From the NCBI RefSeq assembly GCF_000682675.1, contig NZ_AWFA01000020.1:1-39243 (forward strand): 39,243 bases of DNA, in the 5' to 3' direction. This document shows, piece by piece, positions 25,635-34,392 of the stretch. This stretch comes from Hyphomonas pacifica. GTDB taxonomy: Bacteria > Pseudomonadota > Alphaproteobacteria > Caulobacterales > Hyphomonadaceae. The first letter of the stretch is position 1; every line of letters starts with the position of its first letter. Under the pieces are notes generated by a model. That model was not told the origin of the DNA. It ran no database searches and worked only from the letters and a program-made list of their open reading frames with translations. The translations under genes were made by a program, and so were the position numbers.

Positions 25635-27749
25635 ATGGATACTATACAAGGCGCCGGAAAAGTCCGCCCCCAGCACTTTCAAAAAAGTTGGGCAGATGCT
25701 CTACCGTGGACCATAACGGTCTTCTTTTCCGCTGCCCTGATTTTTCTGGTCCAGCCCATGTACGCCAAGATGGCAACACCTCTGCTAGGCGGTGCGCCAT
25801 CGGTGTGGAATGTATCGCTTGTGTGCTTCCAGGCGGCACTTCTCGGGGGCTATGCATATGCCCACCTGCTCGCTCATCTCAGGTCCATACGCCTTCAGGT
25901 CATCATTCATGGCGTCCTGCTCTGTCTCGCCGCACTCGCCCTTCCCCTGTCGATATCCGGCATGTTCGGCTCGCCGGATTCAGAGCATCCGATCCTCTGG
26001 TTGACGGCGACATTCCTGGTCTCAATCGCGCCCCCATTCGCTATCCTTTCAGCGACGGCACCTCTCACTCAATACTGGTATTCCAAGTCTGGTCAGCCTG
26101 ACGCGCGTGACCCCTACCATCTGTATTCTGCGTCGAATGCAGGCTCCCTGCTTGGCCTTCTCGTCTACCCCATTGTGATGGAACCCTTTACCACTCTCGG
26201 TACCCAGACCCTGCTGTGGAGCGGCGGGTATGGCATGGTCGCTTTTCTCCTAATCGCGTGCGGCCTTATGGTGATTTTCCAAGAAAAAGCAGACCTTGCT
26301 CCGGCTTCGCAGGAAGCATCCCTGCCGAAAAAAGTCAGCTGGCGAGAAAAGGCTTATTGGCTGGTCCTATCGGCCGTTCCTTCCGGCCTTCTGCTTGGCG
26401 CCACGTCGCATATATCCACGGATATTGCGTCCGCCCCCTTCCTGTGGGCACCTCCCCTTATCGCATATATCTCAACCTTCATTATCGTTTTTGCCCGCAA
26501 GCCATTGATCAACCCTAAGGCGGCGGAGAAATATCTGCTCCTTGTCATAGCTGCCGCGCTTCTGTCGCTTAACCTGCCAATCCATACCCCCATCGTGGCA
26601 TTGGTCGGTATCGCACTTCATGTTGGGGCGCTGTTCATGGCCGCTTTGTGCCTGCACGGCACCCTGGTTGCGCGCAGACCAGAAGTAAGTGGACTGACGG
26701 AATTTTATCTATTCATGTCTCTGGGCGGAGTACTTGGTGCAGCTTTCGTTGCCCTCGTCGCACCGGTAATTTTCAACGATATTTATGAATACCCGCTGCT
26801 TCTCGGGCTTGCCCTTCTCCTCACTCCCAGATTTTCCCAAACCAGGCATGGGTCGCTTTTCAATCGGAAATCCGCCCCCATACTCGCCCTGATTGTTATC
26901 GCCATCCTTGCCGCAGCCGGGTTCACAACATTCAGGCAGAGCCAGTCTGCCAACATTACAAAGCGTGGCTTCTTCGGCGTAGTCAGCACTTACATGGAAA
27001 ATACAGACAGGCCGATAATGTATCTGCGCCATGGCAGCACCGTGCATGGGGCTCAGTTGAAAGACGAAGTCGACCGCCCAACTCCCATCACCTATTATCA
27101 CGAAGCCGGTCCGATTGGTCAGGCATTTCATCTGATGTCACAACGCGCAACACATATCGGCGTAGTGGGGCTGGGGGCCGGAAGCGTTGCATGCCATGCC
27201 CAGCCGTCTCAACAGTTCACCTATTATGAAATCGATCCCCTTGTTGTCGATATTGCAACGAACCCGGACTATTTCACATACCTGTCCACATGTACGCCGG
27301 ATGCGGACATCCATTTGGGTGATGCCCGTATTACATTGACCAGCGCTCCCCCACAGGGATATGATCTTCTACTGCTGGACGCTTTCTCATCAGATGCCAT
27401 CCCCGTTCACCTTCTCACACGTGAAGCCATGCAACTTTACTTGTCGCGCCTGTCAGATAACGGCGTCATGGTTTTCCATATCTCCAATCGATATGTAGAC
27501 CTTGTGCCGGTTCTGGCCCGTGTCGGTGCCGCAGAAAACGCCGTCATGATGTGGCAATCCTATAGCCCAAGCGAAAGTGAAGCCGCTGCCTATGCGAACC
27601 TTACGAAAGCCATGGTCTTCGCTAAATCGGAAGCTGCCCTGGGCCCTTTCCTGGCAGATGAACGGTGGAAGCCAATAGAGGCTGATGACAAGCGCCCTTG
27701 GACCGATGATTACTCAAACCTCATTGGCGCGCTCATCGACAAACATTGA
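25635..27749 (+). CDS. Fused MFS-like membrane protein / spermidine synthase-like protein
   Basis: A protein of about 704 residues. The N-terminal two thirds (about residues 15-430) is a chain of roughly eleven to twelve hydrophobic helices. The C-terminal third is a spermidine-synthase-like Rossmann methyltransferase fold, with HIGVVGLGAGSVACHAQP as the glycine-rich SAM-type loop, TYYEIDPLVVDIA, LGDARITL and YDLLLLDAFSSDAIPVHLLT. Such fusions are widespread and their function is unknown; the aminopropyl-transfer activity has rarely been shown. No polyamine genes are nearby. ATG 25635 has AGGA eight bases upstream; the frame also has ATG 25626 and TTG 25608. The 180 bases before it contain no gene I can support. 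Confidence 0.9.
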   Translation: MDTIQGAGKVRPQHFQKSWADALPWTITVFFSAALIFLVQPMYAKMATPLLGGAPSVWNVSLVCFQAALLGGYAYAHLLAHLRSIRLQVIIHGVLLCLAALALPLSISGMFGSPDSEHPILWLTATFLVSIAPPFAILSATAPLTQYWYSKSGQPDARDPYHLYSASNAGSLLGLLVYPIVMEPFTTLGTQTLLWSGGYGMVAFLLIACGLMVIFQEKADLAPASQEASLPKKVSWREKAYWLVLSAVPSGLLLGATSHISTDIASAPFLWAPPLIAYISTFIIVFARKPLINPKAAEKYLLLVIAAALLSLNLPIHTPIVALVGIALHVGALFMAALCLHGTLVARRPEVSGLTEFYLFMSLGGVLGAAFVALVAPVIFNDIYEYPLLLGLALLLTPRFSQTRHGSLFNRKSAPILALIVIAILAAAGFTTFRQSQSANITKRGFFGVVSTYMENTDRPIMYLRHGSTVHGAQLKDEVDRPTPITYYHEAGPIGQAFHLMSQRATHIGVVGLGAGSVACHAQPSQQFTYYEIDPLVVDIATNPDYFTYLSTCTPDADIHLGDARITLTSAPPQGYDLLLLDAFSSDAIPVHLLTREAMQLYLSRLSDNGVMVFHISNRYVDLVPVLARVGAAENAVMMWQSYSPSESEAAAYANLTKAMVFAKSEAALGPFLADERWKPIEADDKRPWTDDYSNLIGALIDKH

Positions 27750-27806
27750 TTTTTTACCTCATTACCCGGCTGGCCCGGCAACCCAGGAAGCGCTAGATTC
27801 GGCACG

Positions 27807-28574
27807 ATGCATATTCGGTGTATCTGCTTCTTGCTTCTACTAACCATCACCCCTGCCTGTGCCCGCGCACAGATGACCGAGCCGTGCGCGGCTGTCACCC
27901 ACCTAGATCAGCCTTATACGGTCTGCAGCTTTGATGCGGGCAGCGACATCCGCCTGTGGCACACCAATCCAGAGGGAGACCTGTTCGGCCAGTTCGACAC
28001 GCTGGCCTCTCAGCTTGCTGGGTCCGGCCAGACACTCATCTTCGCGATGAATGGCGGGATGTATCATGAAGACCGCCGCCCTGTCGGTCTATATGTCGAG
28101 GACGGCAAGCAGACTGCACCTCTGGTCACGCGTGAGGGCCCGGGCAATTTCGGCATGCTGCCAAATGGCGTTTTCTGGATCGATGAGGAGGGCCAGCCAC
28201 GCGTCACGGAAAGCCTCGCCTATCAGACGCTCGCGCCGCCGGCACGCTTCGCCACCCAGTCCGGCCCGATGCTGGTCATTGATGGCGCGCTGCACCCCCG
28301 CTTCAATGAAGACGGTCCCAGCCGCAAGCGCCGCAACGGTGTCGGCGTCAGCGCCGATGGCAAGACCGTGTACTTCGCAATCAGCGACGGCTCGGTAAAC
28401 TTCCACAGCTTCGCCACCCTGTTCCGGGATCAGCTCGGCACGCCAAACGCACTTTATCTGGATGGCTATGTGTCAAAGCTCTACGCGCCGCATCTGGGAC
28501 GCAATGAGACCGGCCTCAACATGGGGCCCATTGTCGGGGTTACTGTTCCCCAGAAGCAGCATGATACCCGATGA
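27807..28574 (+). CDS. DUF2233 / phosphodiester glycosidase family protein
   Basis: A 255-residue exported protein with an N-terminal signal (ending around CARAQ). The body matches the DUF2233/NAGPA (phosphodiester glycosidase) superfamily: LIFAMNGGMYHEDRRPVGLYVEDG, FGMLPNGVFWID, FATQSGPMLVIDG and NGVGVSADGKTVYFAISDGSVNFHSFATLF. The human relative uncovers mannose 6-phosphate by removing GlcNAc; bacterial members are mostly uncharacterised and periplasmic. Substrate is unknown. A TPAC at positions 15-18 is compatible with a lipobox, but the match is weak, so either signal type is possible. Confidence 0.88.
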   Translation: MHIRCICFLLLLTITPACARAQMTEPCAAVTHLDQPYTVCSFDAGSDIRLWHTNPEGDLFGQFDTLASQLAGSGQTLIFAMNGGMYHEDRRPVGLYVEDGKQTAPLVTREGPGNFGMLPNGVFWIDEEGQPRVTESLAYQTLAPPARFATQSGPMLVIDGALHPRFNEDGPSRKRRNGVGVSADGKTVYFAISDGSVNFHSFATLFRDQLGTPNALYLDGYVSKLYAPHLGRNETGLNMGPIVGVTVPQKQHDTR

Positions 28575-28647
28575 AGAGCATCTGAAAGGGTTCGGTCTGA
28601 TCACGATTTCCTCTGGCCTGGTTGCTATCATGATGGGGGCTATCTAG
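28561..28647 (+). CDS. Possible 28-residue membrane peptide
   Basis: An ATG at 28561 inside the end of the previous gene, in another frame, opens 28 codons. The predicted peptide has a charged N-terminus (MIPDEEHLKG) and a hydrophobic second half (GLITISSGLVAIMMGAI), long enough to span a membrane. The ribosome site is weak (AGAAG four bases upstream). It could be a small co-translated membrane peptide or chance. No homology is claimed. Confidence 0.2.
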   Translation: MIPDEEHLKGFGLITISSGLVAIMMGAI

Positions 28648-28683
28648 CTTTTAAGATCTGACAACACGAAAAGGACACGCCGT

Positions 28684-29040
28684 ATGTCTGCTGGACCGCT
28701 CACACTTTATGGCCTGAAAAATTGCGACACTTGCAAGAAAGCGCTGAACGCGCTGGATGCGGCAGACCGGGAAACCGCTTTCGTGGATATACGCGAAGAG
28801 GCTGATCTTCAGCGGCTCGTTCCCGCCTGGCTTAAGTCAGTTGGTGCCGAGAAGCTGGTCAACAAGCGCTCCACCACATGGCGCAATCTGTCAGAGGACG
28901 AGAAATCAGCTGCGCTCGGCCCGGATGCCAAAAGTGTACTGATCGCTAACCCAACACTTATCAAGCGCCCGGTGATTGATACCGGATCAGAAATTCTGGT
29001 CGGCTGGGACAGCGGCAGCCAACAGGCCCTCCAGGCATGA
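28684..29040 (+). CDS. ArsC/Spx-family reductase-like protein (YffB-like)
   Basis: A 118-residue thioredoxin-fold protein of the ArsC/Spx group, closest in form to the YffB branch. The active-site-like CxxC is LYGLKNCDTCKKAL with Cys14 and Cys17. LVNKRSTTWRNLSEDEK and NPTLIKRPVID (with the conserved proline and arginine) follow. Classical arsenate reductases use a single N-terminal Cys plus arginines; no other arsenic genes are nearby, so arsenate reduction is unlikely. Family members are probably thiol-dependent reductases of unknown partners. The stop overlaps the next start (ATGA), so this gene and the YjbR-like gene are coupled. Confidence 0.9.
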   Translation: MSAGPLTLYGLKNCDTCKKALNALDAADRETAFVDIREEADLQRLVPAWLKSVGAEKLVNKRSTTWRNLSEDEKSAALGPDAKSVLIANPTLIKRPVIDTGSEILVGWDSGSQQALQA

Positions 29041-29399
29041 CATTGAAGGAATACAATACCTATTGTGGCTCCCTTCCCCATGCCACGCATGTCGTGCAAT
29101 GGGGGGAGTCCCATGTGTGGAAGATTGGCGGCAAGGTCTTCGCCATCGGAACGCCGAACGGCAAACAGCTTGCCGCCTGCACCTTCAAGGTCCGCCCGAT
29201 CAGCTTTCACATCCTGAAGGAACAGCCCGGTTGCCAGGGCGCGCCATACCTTGCCTCCCGCGGCATGAAGTGGATCCAGCGCTTTTCGGATGAGACGCTC
29301 TCCGACAAGGATCTGAAAGATTATCTCGCCGAATCCTACCGCCTTGTTGGGGCGGGCCTCAGCAAGAAGGCACAACGCGAACTGGGCTTGCTCTCCTAA
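29037..29399 (+). CDS. MmcQ/YjbR family protein
   Basis: A 120-residue protein of the MmcQ/YjbR family, with a fold like the CyaY/frataxin type of DNA-binding wing. It contains YCGSLPHATHVVQWGESHVWKIGGKVFAIG and the C-terminal LKDYLAESYRLVGAGLSKKAQRELGL, both typical. DNA binding has been proposed for the family but is not established. It is translationally coupled to the ArsC-like gene through an ATGA overlap. Confidence 0.9.
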   Translation: MTLKEYNTYCGSLPHATHVVQWGESHVWKIGGKVFAIGTPNGKQLAACTFKVRPISFHILKEQPGCQGAPYLASRGMKWIQRFSDETLSDKDLKDYLAESYRLVGAGLSKKAQRELGLLS

Positions 29400-29487
29400 G
29401 CTGCATCCGGGGCATCGCGGGCAGACCTCCGGTCGCATTGACGCCACCGCCCGGCTATGGCGCATACGTCGGCAACTGGAGAGTCCT

Positions 29488-30204
29488 ATGCAGAAGACAC
29501 AACGCCATCTGACCATTTCCTCACGCTTCAACGGTCCGCCCGGAAGTGGCAATGGCGGGATCTCATCCGGCCTTGCCGCCAGCCTGATAGATGGTCCGGC
29601 CGAAGTTTTCCTGCGCGCCCCGCCGCCGCTGGATACTCCACTGGACGTGATCGCGCTGGACGATGGCAGTTTCGAAATCCGTCATGGGGACCAACTCGTC
29701 ATGACAGTCCATCCGGCAGACCCGCTGGGTCCGCCGCCATCTGCGCCCTCCTTTGCCATCGCCGGCAAGGGCCACAAGAGCTTCCCGTCACGTGACACTC
29801 ACGCCTTTCCCGATTGCTTTGTCTGCGGGCCAGACCGCACCGAAGATGGCCTCTGCCTCTTTACCGGTCATGCCGAAGGCTTTGACGGCGTCACGGACGT
29901 TTGGACACCCGCCGCCGACCTCGCCGATGAAAACGGCCTCGTCCGCCCGGAAATCATCTGGGGCGCGCTCGACTGCCCAGGTGCGTTTGCCGTCGGCTTT
30001 CAGGAGAACCCGATGGTGCTGGCCCGGATCGTCTGCCAGATTCATTCGCGACCAAAAGCTGGCGACACGTTGATCGTGGCCGGCTGGGGCCTCTACCATG
30101 ATGGCCGCAAGCATGGCGCCATCACGGCCCTGTTCGACAAGGACGGCACCCTGCTCGCCCAATCAGACCAGCTGTGGATCGAATTGAAAAAGCCTGCCGC
30201 CTGA
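29488..30204 (+). CDS. Hotdog-fold thioesterase-like protein
   Basis: A 238-residue cytoplasmic protein from ATG 29488, preceded by GGAGAG. Its pattern suggests a tandem hotdog arrangement. The first half has FNGPPGSGNGGISSGLAASLIDGPAEVFLRAPPPLDTPL. The second half has FPDCFVCGPDRTEDGLCLFTG, then PEIIWGALDCPGAFAV and ARIVCQIHSRPKAGDTLIVAGWGL, like thioesterase-superfamily domains (compare PaaI/FabZ-like cores). The CxxC-containing FPDCFVCGPDR segment is a recurring feature of an uncharacterised bacterial group. Substrate unknown. The reading frame extends upstream to 29344, but that part overlaps the YjbR-like gene in another frame and has no ribosome site. Confidence 0.7.
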   Translation: MQKTQRHLTISSRFNGPPGSGNGGISSGLAASLIDGPAEVFLRAPPPLDTPLDVIALDDGSFEIRHGDQLVMTVHPADPLGPPPSAPSFAIAGKGHKSFPSRDTHAFPDCFVCGPDRTEDGLCLFTGHAEGFDGVTDVWTPAADLADENGLVRPEIIWGALDCPGAFAVGFQENPMVLARIVCQIHSRPKAGDTLIVAGWGLYHDGRKHGAITALFDKDGTLLAQSDQLWIELKKPAA

Positions 30205-30207
30205 GGA

Positions 30208-30639
30208 TTATTCCGCTTTGCGGGCATCAAAGGCCTGGCGTGAAGCTTCAATCTCATCCCGGTGGCGCTCAGCCCATATCCATACGCCACAAAAGGCGCG
30301 GCCAAGACTCTCTCCCAAGGCTGTGAGAGCGTACTCAACCTTGGGTGGGGCGACCGGATAGACGGTGCGGGTCACCAGCCCGTCCCGTTCCATGAAGCGT
30401 AATGTCTGAGTCAGCATTTTCTGGCTGATCCCGTCTATTTCCCGACCGATCTCGGAAAATCGCATGACACCATGCTCATGCAAGGCTTCCAGGACCAACA
30501 TGGTCCACTTGTCGGCCACACGGCCAATAATTTCGGTTACCAGAGCTTCAATTACGGGATCGGTATCCTCTGGCGGCGCGCGGTCCAGATAGTCTTCTGC
30601 TTGAGAAATATCTTCCACCTTGAAGCTGGTAATCGCCAT
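30208..30639 (-). CDS. HxlR-family transcriptional regulator
   Basis: A 143-residue winged-helix regulator of the HxlR type. The core VTEIIGRVADKWTMLVLEALHEHGVMRFSEIGREIDGISQKMLTQTLRFMERDGLVTRTVYPVAPPKVEYALTALGESL holds the family signature in one run at about residues 28-105. No redox cysteine (as in HypR) lies before the DNA-binding helix. ATG 30639 has GGAG about five bases upstream; earlier in-frame codons run through the regulatory gap and are not credible. It is divergent from an SDR gene, a typical arrangement in which the regulator represses the neighbouring oxidoreductase. Confidence 0.92.
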   Translation of the reverse strand: MAITSFKVEDISQAEDYLDRAPPEDTDPVIEALVTEIIGRVADKWTMLVLEALHEHGVMRFSEIGREIDGISQKMLTQTLRFMERDGLVTRTVYPVAPPKVEYALTALGESLGRAFCGVWIWAERHRDEIEASRQAFDARKAE

Positions 30640-30647
30640 AAAGCTCC

Positions 30648-30708
30648 ATACTCTCTTTTTGGTTAGTATAATTCTTTTTGGTGCCTTCTTTATTTTAGAA
30701 AGCATACT
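30648..30708. promoter_or_regulatory. HxlR-SDR intergenic operator candidates
   Basis: The AT-rich 104-base gap holds ATACT (30648-30652), AGTAT (30665-30669) and ATACT (30704-30708), giving two inverted pairs around a central AGTAT. TATAAT (30667-30672) overlaps the middle site on the plus strand and TATACT overlaps it on the minus strand, so binding there could block both genes. Matching -35 elements are not clear. Confidence 0.4.
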
Positions 30709-30743
30709 GCCATCTGATGGGCAAGCAGCAAAGGAAAGCTCCC

Positions 30744-31502
30744 ATGAAGACCAGCGGAAACACATATCTCATCACCGGCGGCGGCTCCGGAATTGGCCGT
30801 GAACTCGCGCGGGAATTCCACGCCCTTGGCAATACGGTCATCGTCGCAGGGCGCACGGCCTCCAGCCTTGAGGAAACCATTGACGGCCGCGACGGCATGC
30901 ATGCCCGCACGCTGGATGTGCAGGACGCTGCAGACATCAGTCGCTTTGCAAAAGCACTGATTGAGGATTTCCCGTCCCTCAACGTGCTGTTCAACAATGC
31001 GGGCATGATGGCGAAGGAAGACTGGCTGACCGATCCGGTAGACCTCACCGTGGCGGAAGACACGATGGCGACCAATGTCCTTGGCCCGATGCGCCTGACA
31101 GCTGCCTTGCTGCCGCATTTGCGCGCTCAGCCTGTGGCACGGCTGGTCAACGTCACATCCGGCCTCGCCTTCGTTCCGCTCGCCCACACGCCCGCCTATA
31201 GCGCGTCCAAGGCTGCGATCCATGCCTGGACGCAATCGCTACGCTACCAGTTGCAGGATACGAATGTAGAAGTTATCGAACTCGCCCCGCCGGGCGTGCG
31301 CACCTCCCTCACGCCCGGCCAGTCGACACGCGAAAGCTATATGCCACTGGAAGACTTCATCGCCGAAACCATGGAGAGTTTCCAAATTGAGAACACGCCG
31401 GACGAAGTCATTATCCAGAGAGCCAAAATGCTGCGTGCAGCTGAGGCAAACGGCCAGCATGCGGAAGTGTTCCAGATGCTGAACAACAATTACGAAGGGT
31501 GA
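30744..31502 (+). CDS. Short-chain dehydrogenase/reductase (DltE-like)
   Basis: A 252-residue classical SDR from ATG 30744 (AAGGAAAG upstream). The cofactor motif TGGGSGIG is at residues 11-18, NNAG at about 84-87, the active-site Ser at about 139 (NVTSG) and YSASK at 152-156. AGRTAS suggests NADPH preference. The C-terminal part differs from FabG-type enzymes and resembles the DltE-like group, with ELAPPGVRTSLTPG after the active site. Substrate unknown. It is divergent from the HxlR regulator, which probably controls it. Confidence 0.9.
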   Translation: MKTSGNTYLITGGGSGIGRELAREFHALGNTVIVAGRTASSLEETIDGRDGMHARTLDVQDAADISRFAKALIEDFPSLNVLFNNAGMMAKEDWLTDPVDLTVAEDTMATNVLGPMRLTAALLPHLRAQPVARLVNVTSGLAFVPLAHTPAYSASKAAIHAWTQSLRYQLQDTNVEVIELAPPGVRTSLTPGQSTRESYMPLEDFIAETMESFQIENTPDEVIIQRAKMLRAAEANGQHAEVFQMLNNNYEG

Positions 31503-31521
31503 GGCCCATTCCCCCGCTAGC

Positions 31522-32328
31522 CTAACGGGCGCGGCGGGGGTTCATGTAAAGGTCGCGCTCATGCGTATCCAGCTGACGCTTGGCGCGGCCTCTCAAGACC
31601 TGTTCCAATTGCCGGGACACATGGCCCCTCGCCTCGCGGTTATAACGCAGCATGGTGCAGAACAGCTGCAATACCGTTTCCAGCTTGGCATAGGAATGAT
31701 CCGCCGCCAGTTTTACGTTCCATGATCCGCCCAGATTGATGATGCGATGATCCAGCACGCCAATCTTCCGTCCACGGTCATCATAAAGAATATAGTCTGC
31801 GCCGATGGCAAACACTTTGCGGCGCAAGCGATAGAAACGCGGGCCTTTGGATGTCTCAATGAAGAAGGAGAATTTCTCCGGGAATAAAGGCCATTTCTGT
31901 GCAGAGCGTTCCAGCTGAACCAATTGGTCATGGCGCGCAATGTTCACCGAATAGGCGCAGACCGGCACGCCCTTGGCGCCAACGCTCAGTTGCAATGACC
32001 GCCCCATCAACATGTCCAGAGACCCGCGCCAATTCATGGAATCAGAGAACAGCTTGATCACCAACCGGCGCTTCATCCCCTTCTCATCTTTCCACAATTC
32101 CTTGCGATAGCCGATCAAGCCTGTGCGCTCCCCGTCATCCTTTATCTGACCAATGATCTCCATATCCTTGGTGAACTGGTCGGATTTGGCCTCATGCTGG
32201 GTGTGCTTCAGAATGCCGATTTCGGCAGTGTTGAGATCTGTCAGCCAGAGGTCCACCTTGAAGCGCCGCCATTTGGTCGGCTTGGCTGCAGATCTGTCCG
32301 TCGTGGCAAGTGTGGCGTCGAAGGCCAT
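31522..32328 (-). CDS. Conserved hypothetical, possibly tubby/LURP-one-like
   Basis: A 268-residue basic cytoplasmic protein from ATG 32328, which has GGAG about eight bases upstream. I do not recognise the family with certainty. The segment at about 175-215 (FYRLRRKVFAIGADYILYDDRGRKIGVLDHRIINLGGSWNVKL) resembles one beta-hairpin repeat of the tubby-like/LURP-one-related beta-barrel. The C-terminus is a helical Arg-rich tail ending DLYMNPRRAR. No signal or membrane helices. It follows the BAAT-like hydrolase gene by 102 bases on the same strand. The LURP-one suggestion rests on pattern only. Confidence 0.6.
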   Translation of the reverse strand: MAFDATLATTDRSAAKPTKWRRFKVDLWLTDLNTAEIGILKHTQHEAKSDQFTKDMEIIGQIKDDGERTGLIGYRKELWKDEKGMKRRLVIKLFSDSMNWRGSLDMLMGRSLQLSVGAKGVPVCAYSVNIARHDQLVQLERSAQKWPLFPEKFSFFIETSKGPRFYRLRRKVFAIGADYILYDDRGRKIGVLDHRIINLGGSWNVKLAADHSYAKLETVLQLFCTMLRYNREARGHVSRQLEQVLRGRAKRQLDTHERDLYMNPRRAR

Positions 32329-32430
32329 GGGCGGGGCTCCCGTCCTGGTGTTTCGGTTACCCCTTGCATGGCCCAATCCCGTCGCCAGAAGGTTAACGGA
32401 ACTGTATCACCTGTTAATCAAGGCAGCGCC

Positions 32431-33399
32431 TTATAATGCCTCATCCAGGAAATCGAGAATGCGCGGCCAACTTTTTACCTGAGAGTCGTAATTGGCCTGA
32501 GTTGTGCCGCCATATTCTGATGCCTCATCGACGTCGGGCGCGTCACCCGGCATACCTCCGGCAAAATGGCCCGCCTTGGCATACATCAGGATGCTCACAT
32601 CCTTATTGCCAGCTTCATTCGCACGCGCCTTGATCTGCTGAGACATCTCGCAGGACGGCCACAGCGTATCCATAAAGCCGCAAATCAACAGCATCGGCGC
32701 GTCAGTCTTTTCTACGGCAATCACCGCCTCCGGATGATCGTCCCTGGCGGCCAGCCCGTTTGCATACAGGGAATAAAGGCCAAGCTCAGCATCCCATTCC
32801 CCGTAGGGCAGCGCCGGATAGGGTGCCCCGCCCAGAGACCAGGACGATTCCGGCGGGCGTCCGTCAAAGGCCCAGTTGATCCCCTGCCAGGATACGCTGG
32901 ACGGAACCACAGCGACAATTGCCTCGATTTCCGGATGACGGGAGGCAACAATCAGCGCGGCCTCTGCACCTTTGGACGTGCCATAAATACCGATCTTGTC
33001 AGCCCGAACTTCCTCGCGCTGCTTCAGCCAGTCGAGCGCACGGTCAAACGTCTCCAGCGGAACCATTTCCAGATTCTCATTCTGGCCCGGTCCGCGATAA
33101 TATGAGACCTGAAGCACATGATAGCCTTCATCGCGCAGAGCCATGGCATCGCGCCGCGCGCCCTCGCCAAGCCCGCCCTCTGAGCCGCCAAGCAATAGAA
33201 TGGCCGGGGCCGGCTCAATCGTCATGGCAGGAAAATAATCTGCATACAGCTCATCTGAGCGCAGCTCGATATCCTCCCGCACCAGTTCCAACACCGGCTC
33301 ACTCTCAGAAATGGCCGGAACATGCTGTGCGCAGGCCGTCACCATACCTGCCATGGCAAGCATCGAAAGGCCCTGCAGGGCGCGGTAGAATAGTGTCAT
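32431..33399 (-). CDS. BAAT-like alpha/beta-hydrolase lipoprotein
   Basis: A 322-residue protein with an N-terminal lipobox (VTAC, Cys23), so probably periplasmic and membrane-anchored. The rest is an alpha/beta-hydrolase with PAILLLGGSEGGLGEG near the oxyanion region, YGTSKGAEAALIVASRHPEI with nucleophile Ser142, PMLLICGFMDTLWPSCEMS carrying the acid, and YAKAGHFAGG with the histidine. The GTSKGAE elbow and late layout match the C-terminal domain of BAAT/acyl-CoA thioester hydrolases, though without the N-terminal BAAT domain. Export makes acyl-CoA an unlikely natural substrate. It is the middle gene of three on this strand. Confidence 0.85.
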   Translation of the reverse strand: MTLFYRALQGLSMLAMAGMVTACAQHVPAISESEPVLELVREDIELRSDELYADYFPAMTIEPAPAILLLGGSEGGLGEGARRDAMALRDEGYHVLQVSYYRGPGQNENLEMVPLETFDRALDWLKQREEVRADKIGIYGTSKGAEAALIVASRHPEIEAIVAVVPSSVSWQGINWAFDGRPPESSWSLGGAPYPALPYGEWDAELGLYSLYANGLAARDDHPEAVIAVEKTDAPMLLICGFMDTLWPSCEMSQQIKARANEAGNKDVSILMYAKAGHFAGGMPGDAPDVDEASEYGGTTQANYDSQVKSWPRILDFLDEAL

Positions 33400-33486
33400 G
33401 CTTCAGGCTCCCTGATAAATCCGGGCGCATTTTCCCTCATTTTCCATCCTCGTCCAAGCCCAGAAGGTGCAAGAGCATCCTCAGGA

Positions 33487-34239
33487 CTATTGAGGCTGGC
33501 CATTCGAGGCGGACAAGCCGCCATCCACAGGCAGAATCACACCGGTGACAAAGCGGGCATCGGGACTGGCCAGAAAGGCGATCACATCCGCCACATCCTC
33601 CGGCTCGCCCGGGCGGCGCATGGGAATGCGCTTCATGAATTCTTCCATCTTCTCATCATTCTCGAAAATACCGCCCGCCATATCCGTGCGCGTCAGGCTG
33701 GGCGCAACCGCATTCACACGCACGCCCTTCTTCGCCAGGTCCAGCGCCATGCCCTGCGTCATCAGGCTAACCCCGCCCTTTGACGTATTATACCCGAACA
33801 TGCCCCAATCCCCACCCAGTCCGGACACGGAAGATACATTGACGATGCTGCCGCTGCGGTCTTCCAGATAGGGCAGCGCGGCGGTCACCGTATTGAAGAT
33901 GCCGCCGACATTAATGTCCTGCATGGACTGGAAGTCTTCCCGCGACAGCTTGCCCGGCGCTCCGGTGCGCGCAATGCCGGCATTGTTGACCAGCACGTCG
34001 ATACCGCCAAACGTCGTGACCGTTCCAGTGACCAGCGCGTCGACATCTTCCGGATTGGACACATCGCCTGCAATCACGCTCACATGGTCGCCGCCAATAT
34101 CGCGCGCCACCTCGTCCAGCTTTTCCTGTGTGCGGCCATTGAGGACGACATTGAATCCATCCCGGGCAAACCTTTTGGCCGTTGCCTCCCCTATTCCAGA
34201 TCCTGCCCCTGTCACGATCACTGTTTTCCGGTCAGTCAT
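33487..34239 (-). CDS. SDR-family oxidoreductase (FabG-like)
   Basis: A 250-residue classical SDR from ATG 34239, where AAAGGAGCG gives a strong ribosome site. The motifs are TGAGSGIG at residues 10-17, NNAGIA at about 85-90, the catalytic Ser at about 137 (NVSSVSG) and YNTSK at 150-154. PSLTRTDMAG and the C-terminal GVILPVDGGLS are FabG-like. Specific substrate is unknown; many such enzymes reduce 3-oxoacyl or cyclic ketones. Upstream on the minus strand GGAAC-N16-CATT (34275-34299) is a partial match to the EcfG promoter but lacks the G of the -10. Confidence 0.93.
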   Translation of the reverse strand: MTDRKTVIVTGAGSGIGEATAKRFARDGFNVVLNGRTQEKLDEVARDIGGDHVSVIAGDVSNPEDVDALVTGTVTTFGGIDVLVNNAGIARTGAPGKLSREDFQSMQDINVGGIFNTVTAALPYLEDRSGSIVNVSSVSGLGGDWGMFGYNTSKGGVSLMTQGMALDLAKKGVRVNAVAPSLTRTDMAGGIFENDEKMEEFMKRIPMRRPGEPEDVADVIAFLASPDARFVTGVILPVDGGLSASNGQPQ

Positions 34240-34392
34240 GGCGCCGCTCCTTTGTTGCAAATCTACAAGAATGCAATGCGGCGGCGGGCGTCCTGTTCCG
34301 AGAGTACCTGCATACCCCCCAAGGGGGATTTCTTGATAGTCTGAATATGCAAGATAGGCGTGTCCCCGAATTGCCTGACAGGTGCCTCTCTC

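Noticed and set aside
31511..31540. CCCCCGC/GCGGGGG inverted repeat between the SDR and the LURP-like gene as a terminator
   Set aside because: It is short, overlaps the end of the minus-strand coding region, and has no T-run on either side.
32390..32420. Two TTAA sites as a CtrA box
   Set aside because: They are separated by 17 bases and not the 7 of the CtrA consensus.
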